Shown one piece after another: positions 38,493 through 50,942 of a stretch of 64,000 bases of DNA. The stretch lies in the NCBI GenBank assembly GCA_016182655.1, contig JACPGB010000012.1, positions 62,001 to 126,000 on the forward strand, in the 5' to 3' direction. Below the pieces are notes generated by a model. The model made no database searches, was not told where the DNA came from, and was given only the letters and a program-made list of their open reading frames with translations. Every line of letters starts with the position of its first letter. The first letter of the stretch is position 1. Both the position numbers and the translations under genes were made by a program. The stretch is from Deltaproteobacteria bacterium. Its GTDB lineage: Bacteria; Desulfobacterota; GWC2-55-46.

Positions 38493-40292
38493 GTGGCGGA
38501 TAAGAACAGGATAAGGAATTTTTCGATAATAGCCCATATAGACCACGGCAAATCCACGCTCTCGGACAGGATCCTCGAGTTCACGGGGACGATAACCAAA
38601 CGCGAGATGGTCGACCAGTTCCTCGACAAGATGGAGCTTGAGAGGGAGCGCGGCATAACCATCAAGGCTCAGACCGCGCGCCTTAACTACAAGGCCGACG
38701 ACGGCAACACCTACATACTTAACCTCATAGACACGCCGGGCCATGTGGACTTCAGCTACGAGGTGAGCCGGTCGCTTTCGGCCTGCGAGGGGGCCATCCT
38801 CGTCGTGGACGCCTCCCAGGGTGTCGAGGCGCAGACGGTCGCGCACCTCTATACGGCGGTGGACGTAGGGCTCGACATATTCCCGGTCTTGAACAAGATA
38901 GACCTACCGGCCGCCGACCCTCCGAGGATAAAGGAAGAGATAGAGGAGGTGCTTGGCATCGACGCGTCCGAATCCGTCCTTGCGAGCGCGAAAGAGGGGA
39001 TAGGGATAAAGGACATACTCGAAGCTATCGTAAAGAGGATCCAGCCACCCAAGGGCGACGAGGAGAGGCCATTGAAGGCCCTCGTCTTCGACTCATGGTA
39101 CGACATCTACCAGGGCGTGGTCGTCCAGATAAGGGTCTTCGACGGCTGTATAAAAAGGGGGACCAAGATAAAGTTCATGGCAACTGGCAAGACCTTCGAT
39201 GTAGACAAGGTCGGCGTCTTCGCCCCCGGCCCCAAGGAGGTCGACTCCCTCGGCGTAGGCGAGGTCGGCTTCGTCATCGCAAATATAAAAGAGGTCAGGG
39301 AAACTAACGTCGGCGATACCATCACCGACGCGCTCGTCCCGACCGAAGAGCCGTTCCCCGGTTACAAGGCCGCCAAATCGATGGTCTTCAGCGGACTCTA
39401 CCCGGTAGATTCCGCCCAGTACGAGAACCTGAAAGAGGCGGTCATAAAGCTCAGGCTGAACGATTCATCCTTCACGTTCGAGCCCGAGACCTCGCTTGCG
39501 CTCGGGTTCGGCTTCAGGTGCGGCTTCCTCGGCCTTTTCCACATGGAGATAATACAGGAGAGGCTTGAAAGGGAGTACGGGCTCGCGCTCATAACCACGG
39601 CCCCGACCGTTATCTACAGGGTCACGAAGACCGACGGCACGGTGATCATGGTCGACAACCCCTCGAACCTGCCTTCGCCGCAGTACATAGATTTTGTCGA
39701 GGAGCCGTTCATACTCGCGACCCTCCACCTGCCTGCGGAGTTTTTAGGAGGGGTCTTGGCCTTATGCGAGTCGAAGAGGGGCATACAGAGGGAGATAAAG
39801 TTCCTGACCACATCGAGGGTCATGGTCGAGTACGAGATCCCGTTGAACGAGATAGTGCTCGATTTTTACGATAAGCTCAAGACCCTGTCAAAGGGTTACG
39901 CCTCGATGGACTACGACTACCTGGACTTCAGGAAGTCCGACCTCATAAAACTCGACATCCTCATAAACGGCGAGGGCGTCGACGCGCTCTCATTGATCGT
40001 CCCGCGCGAGAGGGCGTTCGCGAGGGGCAAGGACCTCGCCGAGAAGATGAGGGAGATTATCCCGAGGCAGATGTTCGAGGTGATCATACAGGCGGCGATA
40101 GGCTCGAAGGTCATAGCGAGGGAGACGATAAAGGCCCTCCGGAAGAACGTAACGGCAAAGTGCTACGGCGGCGACATCACGAGGAAGAGAAAGCTCCTCG
40201 AAAAGCAGAAGGAAGGCAAGAAGCGGATGAAGCAGGTCGGAAGAGTGGAGCTCCCGCAGGAGGCGTTCCTCGCGGTCCTTAAAGTAAGCTAA
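38493..40292 (+). CDS. lepA: Elongation factor 4 (LepA)
   Basis: [43 protein letters not shown]-terminal [26 protein letters not shown]. Confidence 0.98.
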   Translation: MADKNRIRNFSIIAHIDHGKSTLSDRILEFTGTITKREMVDQFLDKMELERERGITIKAQTARLNYKADDGNTYILNLIDTPGHVDFSYEVSRSLSACEGAILVVDASQGVEAQTVAHLYTAVDVGLDIFPVLNKIDLPAADPPRIKEEIEEVLGIDASESVLASAKEGIGIKDILEAIVKRIQPPKGDEERPLKALVFDSWYDIYQGVVVQIRVFDGCIKRGTKIKFMATGKTFDVDKVGVFAPGPKEVDSLGVGEVGFVIANIKEVRETNVGDTITDALVPTEEPFPGYKAAKSMVFSGLYPVDSAQYENLKEAVIKLRLNDSSFTFEPETSLALGFGFRCGFLGLFHMEIIQERLEREYGLALITTAPTVIYRVTKTDGTVIMVDNPSNLPSPQYIDFVEEPFILATLHLPAEFLGGVLALCESKRGIQREIKFLTTSRVMVEYEIPLNEIVLDFYDKLKTLSKGYASMDYDYLDFRKSDLIKLDILINGEGVDALSLIVPRERAFARGKDLAEKMREIIPRQMFEVIIQAAIGSKVIARETIKALRKNVTAKCYGGDITRKRKLLEKQKEGKKRMKQVGRVELPQEAFLAVLKVS

Positions 40293-40317
40293 AAGAAAAA
40301 GGCGGTAACAGGCGGAC

Positions 40318-40992
40318 ATGGAAGAAAAAAAAGGACAGGAACAGAAGGACAAAAAGAAAAACATAAGGGAGATAGTCGAGGCCATAGTCATAGCCCTGGT
40401 CCTCGCCCTCATCATAAGGACCTTCGTCATACAGGCCTTCAAGATACCGTCGGGGTCGATGGAGGAAACGCTCCTTGTAGGAGACCATATAGTCGTCTCC
40501 AAGTTCGCCTACGGCATACAGGTCCCGAAACCGGCCATCATCAAGATCTTCGGCGCTTCCGTCCCTTTCTTTGAGACGAAGCTCATCCCGTCATGGGGCA
40601 AGGTCGACCACGGAGACGTCATAGTCTTCCGCTTCCCGGGCGACAGGTCCAAGGACTATATCAAGAGGGTCATAGGGCTCCCCGGCGACAGGGTGGAGCT
40701 TAAGGAGAAGGTCCTCTACCTTAACGATAAAAAGATGGACGACCCCTGGGGCGTGAACAAGGGCGGCCTGTATGGCGAGGACACCGAGAAGAACATAAAC
40801 TTCGGTCCCTACACGGTCCCGGACGGGACCGTCTTCGTCATGGGTGACAATCGCGACAGGAGCTATGATTCGCGCTACTGGGGTCCGGTGCCGTTCAAGG
40901 ACATAAAGGGCAAGGCCTTCATCATCTATTGGTCGTGGAACAGGGACAGTCACTGGGTCAGGTTTGGGAGGCTCGGAGACATCATCCATTAG
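40318..40992 (+). CDS. lepB: Signal peptidase I
   Basis: FKIPSGSMEETLLVGDHIVVSKFAYG, DYIKRVIGLPGD, VMGDNRDRSYDSRYWGPV. Confidence 0.97.
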   Translation: MEEKKGQEQKDKKKNIREIVEAIVIALVLALIIRTFVIQAFKIPSGSMEETLLVGDHIVVSKFAYGIQVPKPAIIKIFGASVPFFETKLIPSWGKVDHGDVIVFRFPGDRSKDYIKRVIGLPGDRVELKEKVLYLNDKKMDDPWGVNKGGLYGEDTEKNINFGPYTVPDGTVFVMGDNRDRSYDSRYWGPVPFKDIKGKAFIIYWSWNRDSHWVRFGRLGDIIH

Positions 40993-41112
40993 GCTGCTGA
41001 AAAAGCCCATCTGCTTTGTTGTCTTCGGCACTCGTAACTGCGGCGTACATACTACAGTACGCCTCGCTCCTCGTTTCTCGACGCCTCGCATCTGGAGCTT
41101 TTTGAGCAGCCT
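40991..41112. repeat. Inverted-repeat element family 2, copy B (short)
   Basis: AGGCTGCTGAAAAAG ... CTTTTTGAGCAGCCT inverted ends; internal GGCGTACATACTACAGTACGCCTCGCTCCTCG as in copy A. Confidence 0.9.
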
Positions 41113-41198
41113 AAGTTTTTTGGCAATCCATTCGGGCCAAGTCCCGCATTGCCCAAAAAACCATTGAAGGTTTCGACTTTTGATGTTATAAGGCATGG

Positions 41199-42143
41199 AT
41201 GCTCGGCCTGGTGGAAAAGTTTATCGACTACCTTGCGGTCGAGAGGAACTCCTCCCCCAACACAAGGCTCGGATACGCGAGGGATTTAAGGCAGTTTCAC
41301 GCTTTTCTTAAGTCCCAGCCGCGCTACATCGGGCTCGACGGGGAGGTCGCGGTCGAGAGGCTCGACGAGCCCGCTGTCTCGGGTTTCATCTACGCGCTCT
41401 TTAGAGAGAATAAGAAAATATCGATTGCGAGGAAGCTCTCCTCGATAAGGTCTTTTTTCAGGTTTCTCGTAAAGAAGGGGCTCGCAAAGGTGAACCCCGC
41501 CGAGTGCGTGGCCGCCCCCAAGGTCGAAAGATACCTCCCGTCGGTCCTGACCGTCGAGGAGGCCAAATCCCTGATAGAAGCGCCACGGAGCGCCGGGGAG
41601 GGGCAAGATGAGAGCCCGTCCATTTTAAGGGACCTCGCAATACTGGAGGTCCTTTATTCGTCGGGCATAAGGGTAAGCGAGCTTACCGGGCTCGACATCG
41701 ACGCAATCGATCTTGAGGCTGGGACCATCAGGGTCCTCGGCAAGGGCAACAAGGAGCGGATAGCCTATCTCGGCGATCACGCGAAAGAGTCGCTCCGGCT
41801 CTATATTGAGAATGAGAGGCCTTCCGGTGACGGCCCGCTCTTTACAGGCGGCAAGGGGGGGCAGGGGGGCGGGAATAAAACGAGACGCCTTACCCCCAGG
41901 ACGGTCCAGAGGCTCGTAAAAAAATATACGGCATTGTGCGGGATAAACAAGACCCCTACACCGCATGCGCTCCGGCACACTTTCGCCACGCACCTTTTGG
42001 ACGCGGGAGTCGACCTTCGCTCCATACAGGAATTGCTCGGCCACAGCAAGCTGTCGACGACCCAGAGGTACACGAAGGTCGGCGTCGACGCGATGATGGC
42101 GGCTTATGACGCGGCCCACCCGAGGGCGAAGACGAAGAAATAG
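41199..42143 (+). CDS. xerC: Tyrosine recombinase XerC/XerD
   Basis: [41 protein letters not shown]; upstream of hslVU, as commonly seen for xerC. Confidence 0.88.
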   Translation: MLGLVEKFIDYLAVERNSSPNTRLGYARDLRQFHAFLKSQPRYIGLDGEVAVERLDEPAVSGFIYALFRENKKISIARKLSSIRSFFRFLVKKGLAKVNPAECVAAPKVERYLPSVLTVEEAKSLIEAPRSAGEGQDESPSILRDLAILEVLYSSGIRVSELTGLDIDAIDLEAGTIRVLGKGNKERIAYLGDHAKESLRLYIENERPSGDGPLFTGGKGGQGGGNKTRRLTPRTVQRLVKKYTALCGINKTPTPHALRHTFATHLLDAGVDLRSIQELLGHSKLSTTQRYTKVGVDAMMAAYDAAHPRAKTKK

Positions 42144-42229
42144 TTTGTGTTTGTCATTGCGAGGAGCGGCTCTTCCGCGACGAAGCAATCTCAGTATTTG
42201 ACCAAAAGAAATTTTTCTTGGAGATTCTC

Positions 42230-42763
42230 TTGACAACCTTCCACGGCACCACAGTCATAGCCGTAAGGCGTAACGGGTCGGTCGCCATGGCCGGGGACGG
42301 GCAAGTGACGCTCGGCTCCACGGTCGTCAAGCGCGGCGCGATAAAGGTGCGCCGCATAAAAGAGAAGGTCATTGCAGGGTTCGCGGGCTCGACCGCCGAC
42401 GCGATGACATTATTCGACAAGTTCGAGGCGAAGTTCGACGAGACGAGGGGCAACATCACCAAGGCCGTCGTAGAGCTCGCCAAGGACTGGCGGACCGACA
42501 GGGTCCTAAGGCGTCTTGAGGCGCTATTGATCGTCGCCGACAAGGACCACACATTCATGATATCCGGCGCAGGAGACGTCATCGAGCCGGAGGACGGCAT
42601 AGCCTCCATCGGCTCCGGCGGGTCGTTTGCCGCCGCGGCGGCAAAGGTGATGATGAGGCACACTGATCTCACCGCAAGAGAGATAGCCGAGGAGGCGATC
42701 AAGACCGCCGCCGAGATATGCATATACACGAACACCGAGATAACGGTAGAGGAACTTTCATAA
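42230..42763 (+). CDS. hslV: ATP-dependent protease peptidase subunit HslV
   Basis: TTG start; (MTTFHG)[23 protein letters not shown]. Confidence 0.96.
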   Translation: MTTFHGTTVIAVRRNGSVAMAGDGQVTLGSTVVKRGAIKVRRIKEKVIAGFAGSTADAMTLFDKFEAKFDETRGNITKAVVELAKDWRTDRVLRRLEALLIVADKDHTFMISGAGDVIEPEDGIASIGSGGSFAAAAAKVMMRHTDLTAREIAEEAIKTAAEICIYTNTEITVEELS

Positions 42764-42989
42764 GGCTATCTCTAAAAATTAGGAATTTTTTATGAGGTCA
42801 AGGAAGGGCGGAAATACAAAGCGCAGCATATATGGGTATTATGTGAGCATTTTGTTTCCGTCCTGACGCAGTCCTGCCGGACGGGCAAATTCGTATCAAA
42901 GGCTGGAGTATTGATTTGCCCAGAGACTCCGTACCAACTTTGGCCCTGCGCCGAGCAGTCGGGAAAAATAACAATTTTTAGAGGTAGCC
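42764..42989 (+). repeat. MITE-like element, copy 3 (inner unit 42872-42958), filling the hslV-hslU gap
   Basis: GGCTATCTCTAAAAATT ... AATTTTTAGAGGTAGCC inverted ends. Directly follows the hslV TAA and ends 4 bp before the hslU ATG. Confidence 0.9.
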
Positions 42990-42993
42990 GTAA

Positions 42994-44352
42994 ATGAAGA
43001 GCTTTACCCCGAGGGAGATAGTCTCCGAGCTCGATAAATATATAATCGGCCAGAGGCAGGCCAAAAGGGCCGTAGCCATCGCGCTCCGTAACCGCTGGCG
43101 CCGCCAGCAGGTAAGGCCCGAGCTCAGGGACGAAATATCCCCCAAGAACATCATCATGATAGGCCCGACGGGTGTCGGCAAGACCGAGATTTCCCGGAGG
43201 CTCGCCAAGCTCGCCCAGGCCCCGTTCATAAAGGTGGAGGCCTCGAAGTTCACGGAGGTCGGCTATGTCGGCCGGGACGTGGAATCGATAATACGAGACT
43301 TGACCGAGCTCGCCATAAAGATGGTCAAGGACGAGGAGAAGGTCACGGTGCGCGTAAAGGCGAGGGACTCTGCCGAAGAGCGGCTCCTCGACTGCCTGCT
43401 TCCGCCCGTCACCTCGCCGCCGTTCCAGGCAATCGACCAGGACAAGCTCGCAAAGGAGCGCGAGCTCCAGAAATCCACGAGGGACAAGCTACGCGGGCTT
43501 CTGCGCGAGGGCAAGCTCGACGACAGGACCGTCGAGATAGAGACCTCTGAACAGCAGAAGATGCCGTCGATCGAAATACTCTCCTCCCAGGGTGTCGAGG
43601 AGATGGACATGAATCTCAAGGACATGTTCTCCAACCTCTTCCCGAAAAAGACCCGGAAGAGGAAGGTGAAGGTGCCGGAGGCCTTCGAGTTCCTTACTCA
43701 GGAGGAGACCCAGCGCCTTATCGACATGGAAAAGGTCGTGAAAGAGGCGGTCGAGCGCGTGGAGCAGTCGGGCATAGTATTCATCGACGAGATAGACAAG
43801 ATCGCCGGAAGGCAGGCAGGGCAGACCCCTGACATTTCGAGGGAGGGCGTCCAGAGGGACCTGCTTCCCATAGTAGAGGGCTCTACCGTCAACACGAAGT
43901 ACGGCATGGTGAAGACCGACCATATACTCTTCATCGCCTCGGGCGCGTTCCATGTCTCCAAGCCGTCGGACCTTATCCCCGAGTTCCAGGGCAGGTTCCC
44001 GATAAGGGTCGAGCTCGAACCACTCGGCGAGGATGAGTTCGTAAGGATATTGACCGAGCCGGAAAACGCGCTCTTGAAGCAGTACAAGGCGCTCCTCGAG
44101 ACCGAAGGGGTCGATGTCTCTTACACCGACGACGGCGTCAGGGAGATAGCGTCCATGGCGACGATAGTGAACGAGCGGATGGAGAACATCGGGGCGAGAA
44201 GGCTCCACACAGTCATGGAGCGCGTCTTCGACGAGATATCGTTCGACGCCCCGGACATGCAGGATAAAAAGCTCGTAATAGACAGCGAGTACGTGAGAAA
44301 GAGGCTCTCGGACGTCATCAAGGACGAAGACCTCTCGAGGTACATCCTCTAA
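42994..44352 (+). CDS. hslU: ATP-dependent protease ATPase subunit HslU
   Basis: [52 protein letters not shown]-terminal DLSRYIL. Confidence 0.98.
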   Translation: MKSFTPREIVSELDKYIIGQRQAKRAVAIALRNRWRRQQVRPELRDEISPKNIIMIGPTGVGKTEISRRLAKLAQAPFIKVEASKFTEVGYVGRDVESIIRDLTELAIKMVKDEEKVTVRVKARDSAEERLLDCLLPPVTSPPFQAIDQDKLAKERELQKSTRDKLRGLLREGKLDDRTVEIETSEQQKMPSIEILSSQGVEEMDMNLKDMFSNLFPKKTRKRKVKVPEAFEFLTQEETQRLIDMEKVVKEAVERVEQSGIVFIDEIDKIAGRQAGQTPDISREGVQRDLLPIVEGSTVNTKYGMVKTDHILFIASGAFHVSKPSDLIPEFQGRFPIRVELEPLGEDEFVRILTEPENALLKQYKALLETEGVDVSYTDDGVREIASMATIVNERMENIGARRLHTVMERVFDEISFDAPDMQDKKLVIDSEYVRKRLSDVIKDEDLSRYIL

Positions 44353-44416
44353 GGGCCGCTGAAGCCCCCCGGCTCTTAGGGGTGGACTACGCGGTATTTC
44401 CATTTCGGAGTCGGCC

Positions 44417-45274
44417 TTGCAGAAGAACATCGAAAAGATAAAGACGCTATTCGAGTCGCTTCCTTACATAAGGAAGTTCTACGACAAGACTATCGTCATA
44501 AAGTACGGCGGCCACGCGATGACCGAGGAGCACTTGAAAAAGTCCTTCGCGCGCGACATCGTGCTCATGAAGTACGTCGGCATAAACCCGGTCATCGTCC
44601 ACGGCGGGGGGCCGCAGATCGGCGGGCTCCTTACGCGCCTCGGCAAGGAGTCGAGGTTCGTAAAGGGCATAAGGGTCACGGACAACGAGACGATGGACGT
44701 CGTCGAGATGGTCCTCGTCGGAAAGATCAACAAAGAGATAGTCGGGCTCATAAACCACTTCGGCGGCAAGGCCGTTGGGCTCGGCGGCAAGGACGGCGGG
44801 CTTATCACCGCAAAGAGCCTGAAGATAAAAGGCGAGGAGATGGGCTTTGCCGGGGACGTGGCGGCCATAGACCCGTCCGTCATAAGGACGCTTGAGGCCA
44901 ATAACTTCATCCCGGTCATCGCGCCGGTCGGCGGCGGCGACGAGGGCTTGAGCTACAACATAAACGCGGACACCGTAGCCGGAAAGATAGCCGCGGCCCT
45001 GAAGGCGGAGAAACTCATATTGCTGACTGACGTCGCCGGGGTGCTAAATAAGGACAAGAAGCTCATCTCGTCGCTGTCATTGTCTGAAGCCCGCGCCCTC
45101 ATCACAAAGAAGGTCGCGATCGGCGGCATGATACCGAAGATCCAGTGCTGTATGGAGGCGGTCGCCGGCGGCGTCACCACGGCGCACATCATAGACGGCA
45201 GGGTAGAGCACGCGGTCATGCTCGAGGTATTTACGGACGAAGGCGTAGGCACCGCGATAGGGCTTAAGAAGTAA
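44417..45274 (+). CDS. argB: Acetylglutamate kinase
   Basis: TTG start; [43 protein letters not shown]. Confidence 0.96.
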   Translation: MQKNIEKIKTLFESLPYIRKFYDKTIVIKYGGHAMTEEHLKKSFARDIVLMKYVGINPVIVHGGGPQIGGLLTRLGKESRFVKGIRVTDNETMDVVEMVLVGKINKEIVGLINHFGGKAVGLGGKDGGLITAKSLKIKGEEMGFAGDVAAIDPSVIRTLEANNFIPVIAPVGGGDEGLSYNINADTVAGKIAAALKAEKLILLTDVAGVLNKDKKLISSLSLSEARALITKKVAIGGMIPKIQCCMEAVAGGVTTAHIIDGRVEHAVMLEVFTDEGVGTAIGLKK

Positions 45275-45301
45275 TAGTTGATACGAAGGAAGGGACGGAA
45301 G

Positions 45302-46507
45302 TTGACGAACGCTGAAATCATCTCACTCACCACAAAGCATGTCGCGAATACCTACGGCCGTTTCCCCATTTCAATTGTAAAGGGCTCCGGTGCGGAGGTC
45401 TGGGACGCCGATGGAAAGCGTTACCTCGATTTCACCTCAGGCCTCGCCGTCTGCAACCTCGGCCACTGTCACCCGAAGGTCGTCGAGGCCCTCAGGCGGC
45501 AGGCCGGAGAGCTCATACACATTTCCAACCTTTATCACATAAAGACGCAGTCGGAGCTCGCCGGGCTTTTGACAAAGCATTCCTTTGCCGATAAGGTGTT
45601 CTTCTGCAACTCAGGCGCGGAGGCGAACGAGGCCGCGATAAAGCTCGCAAGGAAGTTCTTTAGCGTCAAGGGCGACGACCGGTTTCAGATCGTAACGATG
45701 GAAAAATCCTTCCACGGCAGGACATTGGGGGCGCTTGCGGCAACCGGGCAGAAGAAGTTCCAGGCGGGCTTCGAGCCCTTGCTTGAAAAATTCACCTATG
45801 TGCCGTTTAACGATATCTCCGCGCTCAAAGGCGCGCTGAACGCAAAAACTGCGGCCGTGATGGTCGAGCCCATACAGGGCGAGGGCGGGGTCAATGTGCC
45901 CTCGGACGCGTATCTTAAAGAGCTCAAGGCCGCATGCAAGGCGAACGGGACGCTCCTCATATTCGACGAGGTACAGGTCGGCATGGGACGCACGGGCACA
46001 CTATTCGCATACGAGAACTCAGGTGTCTCTCCTGACATCATGACGCTCGCAAAGGGGCTCGCCGGAGGGGTCGCCATTGGCGCGATGTGCGCGACAGACG
46101 AGGTCGCCTCCGCTTTCACCCCGGGCACGCACGCATCGACCTTTGGCGGAAACCCGCTCGCCACCGCCGCCGGGCTTGCGGCCTTGAAGGTAATCGTCGA
46201 GGAAGGCATACTCGAGAACTGCAAGAAGTCAGGCGCGTATCTTGTGAACAAGCTTGAATCGCTCAAAAAGGATTTTTCCTTTATAAAAGAGATACGCGGC
46301 AAGGGGCTCATCATCGGCATGGAGCTCGCCGACGGCATAAAGGGCGGGGGCATCGTAAAAGACTGCCTCGATAGGGGCCTTCTCATAAACTGCGTCGGCG
46401 ACAAGACGCTCCGCTTCATCCCGGCGCTCATCGTGGGTGAAAAAGAGATAGACGAGATGATTGAGGTTCTTAAGAAGTCTTTTTCGTCTTTGCCCTCTGC
46501 GTCTTAA
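45302..46507 (+). CDS. argD: Acetylornithine aminotransferase
   Basis: FCNSGAEANEAAIKLARKF, LIFDEVQVGMGRTGTLFAYE; likely TTG start at 45302 (ORF opens 45278). Confidence 0.93.
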   Translation: MTNAEIISLTTKHVANTYGRFPISIVKGSGAEVWDADGKRYLDFTSGLAVCNLGHCHPKVVEALRRQAGELIHISNLYHIKTQSELAGLLTKHSFADKVFFCNSGAEANEAAIKLARKFFSVKGDDRFQIVTMEKSFHGRTLGALAATGQKKFQAGFEPLLEKFTYVPFNDISALKGALNAKTAAVMVEPIQGEGGVNVPSDAYLKELKAACKANGTLLIFDEVQVGMGRTGTLFAYENSGVSPDIMTLAKGLAGGVAIGAMCATDEVASAFTPGTHASTFGGNPLATAAGLAALKVIVEEGILENCKKSGAYLVNKLESLKKDFSFIKEIRGKGLIIGMELADGIKGGGIVKDCLDRGLLINCVGDKTLRFIPALIVGEKEIDEMIEVLKKSFSSLPSAS

Positions 46508-46539
46508 TGTGAAGGGGCCGGAGAAAACTTGTAAAGACT

Positions 46540-46652
46540 CACCCTCCCCTCTGTCCCCTCCCATCAAGGGAGGGGAAGTTTTTGGGGCCGGGCGCAGGAG
46601 TAATATCATTTTACCCCTCTCCCTTGATGGGAGAGGGTTGGGGTGAGGGTGG
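46540..46652. repeat. CCCCTCC/GGAGGGG palindromic intergenic repeat, copy C
   Basis: CACCCTCCCCTCTGTCCCCTCCCATCAAGGGAGGGG ... CCCCTCTCCCTTGATGGGAGAGGGTTGGGGTGAGGGTGG. Confidence 0.75.
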
Positions 46653-46683
46653 CAGTTTTGAATACGAATAAGGGAATATATAA

Positions 46684-47598
<915 letters not shown>

Positions 47599-47627
47599 AT
47601 TACAGGTAAAAGGAAGGATTGGCGGAG

Positions 47628-48842
47628 ATGAAGAAGGTAAAAAAGGTCGTCCTTGCATACTCAGGCGGGCTCGATACGTCCGTCATAATGAAGTGGCTGA
47701 TCGAGCGTTACGAATGCGAGTGCATAGCGTTCTCGGCGGACATCGGCCAGGGCTCTGAGATAAAAGGCCTTAAAGAGAAGGCCCTGTCCACGGGCGCATC
47801 CAAGATATACATAAAGGACCTTAGAGAGGAGTTCGTCTCGGACTTCGTCTTCCCGATGCTCCGCGCGGCTTCAGTCTACGAAGGGACATACCTCCTCGGC
47901 ACCTCCATCGCAAGGCCTTTGATAGCAAAGGCGCAGATGGAGATAGCGAAGGCGGAAAAGGCCGACAGCGTCTCGCACGGCGCGACCGGCAAGGGGAACG
48001 ATCAGGTCAGGTTCGAGCTCACCTATTACGCGATCGACCCGCACATACATGTCATCGCCCCATGGCGCGAGTGGGACATGAAGGGCAGGGCAGACCTCAT
48101 ACGCTACGCCAAGAGGCACGGCATACCGGTTCCCGTTACCAAGTCCAAGCCATACAGCTCCGACAGGAACCTCTTCCACATTAGCTTCGAAGGCGGCATA
48201 CTCGAAGACCCGTGGGCGGAGCCGCCCGCGGACATGTTCGTGCTGACGCGCTCCCCGGAGAAGGCCCCGGCCAGGCCGACTTACCTGGAAATCGGCTTCG
48301 AGAACGGCAACCCCGTCTCGATAGACGGCAAGAAGCTCTCCCCGGCGAGGCTCCTTGAGAAGCTCAACGAAATAGGCGGCGTAAACGGCATTGGCAGGGT
48401 CGACATGGTAGAGAGCCGTTATGTCGGCATAAAGTCGCGCGGCGTATACGAGACGCCGGGCGGGACCATACTGCACTCCGCACGGAGGGCGGTGGAATCC
48501 ATCACCATGGACAGGGAGCTCCTGCATCTCCGCGACAGCCTCACACAGAGGTACTCCGACCTCGTATACAACGGCTACTGGTACTCGCCCGAGAGAAAGG
48601 CCCTCCAGGGGCTTATTGACGAAGCGACGTCGGCGGTCACGGGCATCGCAAGGGTGAAGCTCTACAAAGGCAATGTGACGGTCGTCGGCAGAAAGGCCGA
48701 GGCCTCGTTATATCGCCCGGACTTCGCGACCTTCGAAGAAGACATGGTCTACGACCAGAAGGACGCCGAGGGGTTCATCAAGATAAACGCGCTCCGCTTG
48801 AAGATAAATGCCATGGTCGAAAAGGATATTAAGAGGAGATAA
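47628..48842 (+). CDS. argG: Argininosuccinate synthase
   Basis: [52 protein letters not shown]. Confidence 0.97.
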   Translation: MKKVKKVVLAYSGGLDTSVIMKWLIERYECECIAFSADIGQGSEIKGLKEKALSTGASKIYIKDLREEFVSDFVFPMLRAASVYEGTYLLGTSIARPLIAKAQMEIAKAEKADSVSHGATGKGNDQVRFELTYYAIDPHIHVIAPWREWDMKGRADLIRYAKRHGIPVPVTKSKPYSSDRNLFHISFEGGILEDPWAEPPADMFVLTRSPEKAPARPTYLEIGFENGNPVSIDGKKLSPARLLEKLNEIGGVNGIGRVDMVESRYVGIKSRGVYETPGGTILHSARRAVESITMDRELLHLRDSLTQRYSDLVYNGYWYSPERKALQGLIDEATSAVTGIARVKLYKGNVTVVGRKAEASLYRPDFATFEEDMVYDQKDAEGFIKINALRLKINAMVEKDIKRR

Positions 48843-48844
48843 GG

Positions 48845-49621
48845 TTGAAGGTCTGCAGGTTTTCATTCGAGGGCAAGACCTCTTACGGCGTCGTTGAGGG
48901 CGAGACTATTTTCGAGGTCGACGGCGACCCGTTCAGAGGAGGTGTTGCCGGCCTTAAAAAGACCGGGAGGCAAGCGGCCGTCTCAAGCGTCAAGCTCCTT
49001 GCCCCTTGCGAGCCTTCGAAAATAGCCGCGATTGGCCTCAATTACAAGGCCCACGCGGCCGAGTTCAACAAGCCCTTGCCCGAAGAGCCGATGCTTTTTT
49101 TAAAACCCTCTACCGCCGTAATCGGCCCCGAGGAGGGAATAGTCTATCCGTCGCACATGTCCCACAGGGTCGACTACGAGGGCGAGCTCGCAATCGTCAT
49201 AGGCAAGAGGGCGAAGGACGTCGCGCCGGAGAAGGCCAGCGAGTACATACTCGGCTACACCTGCTTTAACGACGTCACCGCCCGCGACCTTCAGGGCAAG
49301 GACATACAGTATTCGAGGGCAAAGGGCTTCGACACCTTCGCGTGCGTGGGGCCCTGGATAGAGACCGACCTCGACCCGACTCGGGTCCGAATAACGTCCT
49401 TTCTTAACGGAGAGAAGAGGCAGGACACCTCGACAGAGGACATGATATTCGACTGCTTCAAGCTCCTGAGCTTCGTATCCCATGTGATGACTCTTCTTCC
49501 CGGCGATATAATAGCGACCGGCACGCCCTCGGGTGTGGGCAAGATGAAGCCGGGGAACACCGTGGAGATTTCGATTGATGGCATAGGCGTTTTAAAAAAC
49601 ATAGTGGTAGCGAGACAGTAA
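48845..49621 (+). CDS. Fumarylacetoacetate hydrolase family protein
   Basis: [46 protein letters not shown]. Confidence 0.9.
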   Translation: MKVCRFSFEGKTSYGVVEGETIFEVDGDPFRGGVAGLKKTGRQAAVSSVKLLAPCEPSKIAAIGLNYKAHAAEFNKPLPEEPMLFLKPSTAVIGPEEGIVYPSHMSHRVDYEGELAIVIGKRAKDVAPEKASEYILGYTCFNDVTARDLQGKDIQYSRAKGFDTFACVGPWIETDLDPTRVRITSFLNGEKRQDTSTEDMIFDCFKLLSFVSHVMTLLPGDIIATGTPSGVGKMKPGNTVEISIDGIGVLKNIVVARQ

Positions 49622-49657
49622 AATAGATACAAGGAAAGTCAAGGAGGTAGCACCGAA

Positions 49658-50896
49658 ATGCCGGAAGATTACATGCAGGGGCTTTTCGCCGAGCGTATTG
49701 GCGGGGCCTCGTTCGGGAAGAGCACGAAGCTCTACAAATTCGAGAAGATAAAGAGGGCGAAGGCGGAGGCCAAGAGATTGAGCCCCAACACCGAGCTCCT
49801 GGACTTCGGCGTTGGAGAGCCGGACGAGATGGCCTTCCCGATAGTCATCGAGGCGTTGAGGCACGAGTGCGCCAAACCCGAGAACCGGGGATATTCCGAC
49901 AACGGCATATTCGAATTGAAGGATGCGGCGGCGAAGTATCTGGATAAGGTCTATGGCGTAACCGGCATTGACCCGACCAGGGAAATAATACACTCGATCG
50001 GGTCCAAGCCCGCTCTCGCCATGCTCCCGGACGCCTTCATAAACCCCGGAGACGGCGTACTCATGACCTCGCCCGGCTACCCGATCCTCGCCACGCACAC
50101 CGAGTGGAACAACGGAAGGGTCGTGAAGCTTCCGCTTAAGGAGGAGAACGGCTTCCTCCCGGACCTCGACGCTCTGACACCGGCGGACCTTAATGGCATA
50201 AAGCTCCTCTACCTCAATTACCCGAACAACCCGACTGGTGCCGCGGCCACGCCTGAGTTCTTCGCAAAGGTCGTCGAGTTCGCGCGCAGGAACAGGATAC
50301 TCGTCGTGCACGACGCGGCATACGCCGCGCTCTCCTATGAAGGCAGGCCGTTGAGCTTCCTCTCCGTGGAAGGCGCAAAGGAAGTGGGCATCGAGATACA
50401 CTCGTTCTCAAAGGCCTTCAACATGACAGGCTGGAGGCTCGCGTTTGTCGTGGGCAATGAAAAGGCCATCGCGGCCTATGGCCACGTGAAGGACAATTAT
50501 GACTCGGGCCAGTTCATCGCCATCCAGAAGGCGGGCATTTACGCCCTCGACCACCCGGAGATAACCGAGAAGATCTCGGCCAAGTACAAGCGTAGGTTGA
50601 AGCTCATGGTCGACGCCCTTAACGCCTCCGGCTTTTCAGCCGTTATGCCGAAGGGATCGTTCTACCTCTATGTCAGGTCCCCGAAAAGGGCGAGGAGGGG
50701 CGAGACGGTATTCGAGACCTCGGAAGACGTCTCCGAGTTCCTCATAAAAGAGGCGCATATCTCGACCGTGCCGTGGGACGACGTGGGTAGCTATCTACGG
50801 TTCTCCGCGACCTTCGCGGCAAAGGACAAGGAAGACGAGTACAGGGTCATCGAGGAGATGCAGAAGAGGCTGAAGGCCTTGGAGCTTGAATTTTAG
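49658..50896 (+). CDS. dapL: LL-diaminopimelate aminotransferase
   Basis: PLP class I/II fold; YLNYPNNPTGAAAT, HSFSKAFNMTGWRLAFVVGN; DapL-like overall. Confidence 0.88.
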   Translation: MPEDYMQGLFAERIGGASFGKSTKLYKFEKIKRAKAEAKRLSPNTELLDFGVGEPDEMAFPIVIEALRHECAKPENRGYSDNGIFELKDAAAKYLDKVYGVTGIDPTREIIHSIGSKPALAMLPDAFINPGDGVLMTSPGYPILATHTEWNNGRVVKLPLKEENGFLPDLDALTPADLNGIKLLYLNYPNNPTGAAATPEFFAKVVEFARRNRILVVHDAAYAALSYEGRPLSFLSVEGAKEVGIEIHSFSKAFNMTGWRLAFVVGNEKAIAAYGHVKDNYDSGQFIAIQKAGIYALDHPEITEKISAKYKRRLKLMVDALNASGFSAVMPKGSFYLYVRSPKRARRGETVFETSEDVSEFLIKEAHISTVPWDDVGSYLRFSATFAAKDKEDEYRVIEEMQKRLKALELEF

Positions 50897-50899
50897 TCA

Positions 50900-50924
50900 A
50901 AAAGGGCCCTTCGGGGCCCTTGCT
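50900..50924 (+). terminator. Possible terminator after dapL
   Basis: AAGGGCCC-TTCG-GGGCCCTTGCTTT hairpin. Confidence 0.5.
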
Positions 50925-50942
50925 TTATGGGCGGGGGGCTGG

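Noticed and set aside
41199-42143. Tyrosine recombinase as an integrase of a mobile island
   Set aside because: Sequence and position next to hslVU fit housekeeping XerC; no att sites or cargo seen.
46540-46652. Possible CRISPR-like repeats
   Set aside because: Only paired palindromes; no regularly spaced repeats or spacers and no cas genes. No CRISPR array found in the window.
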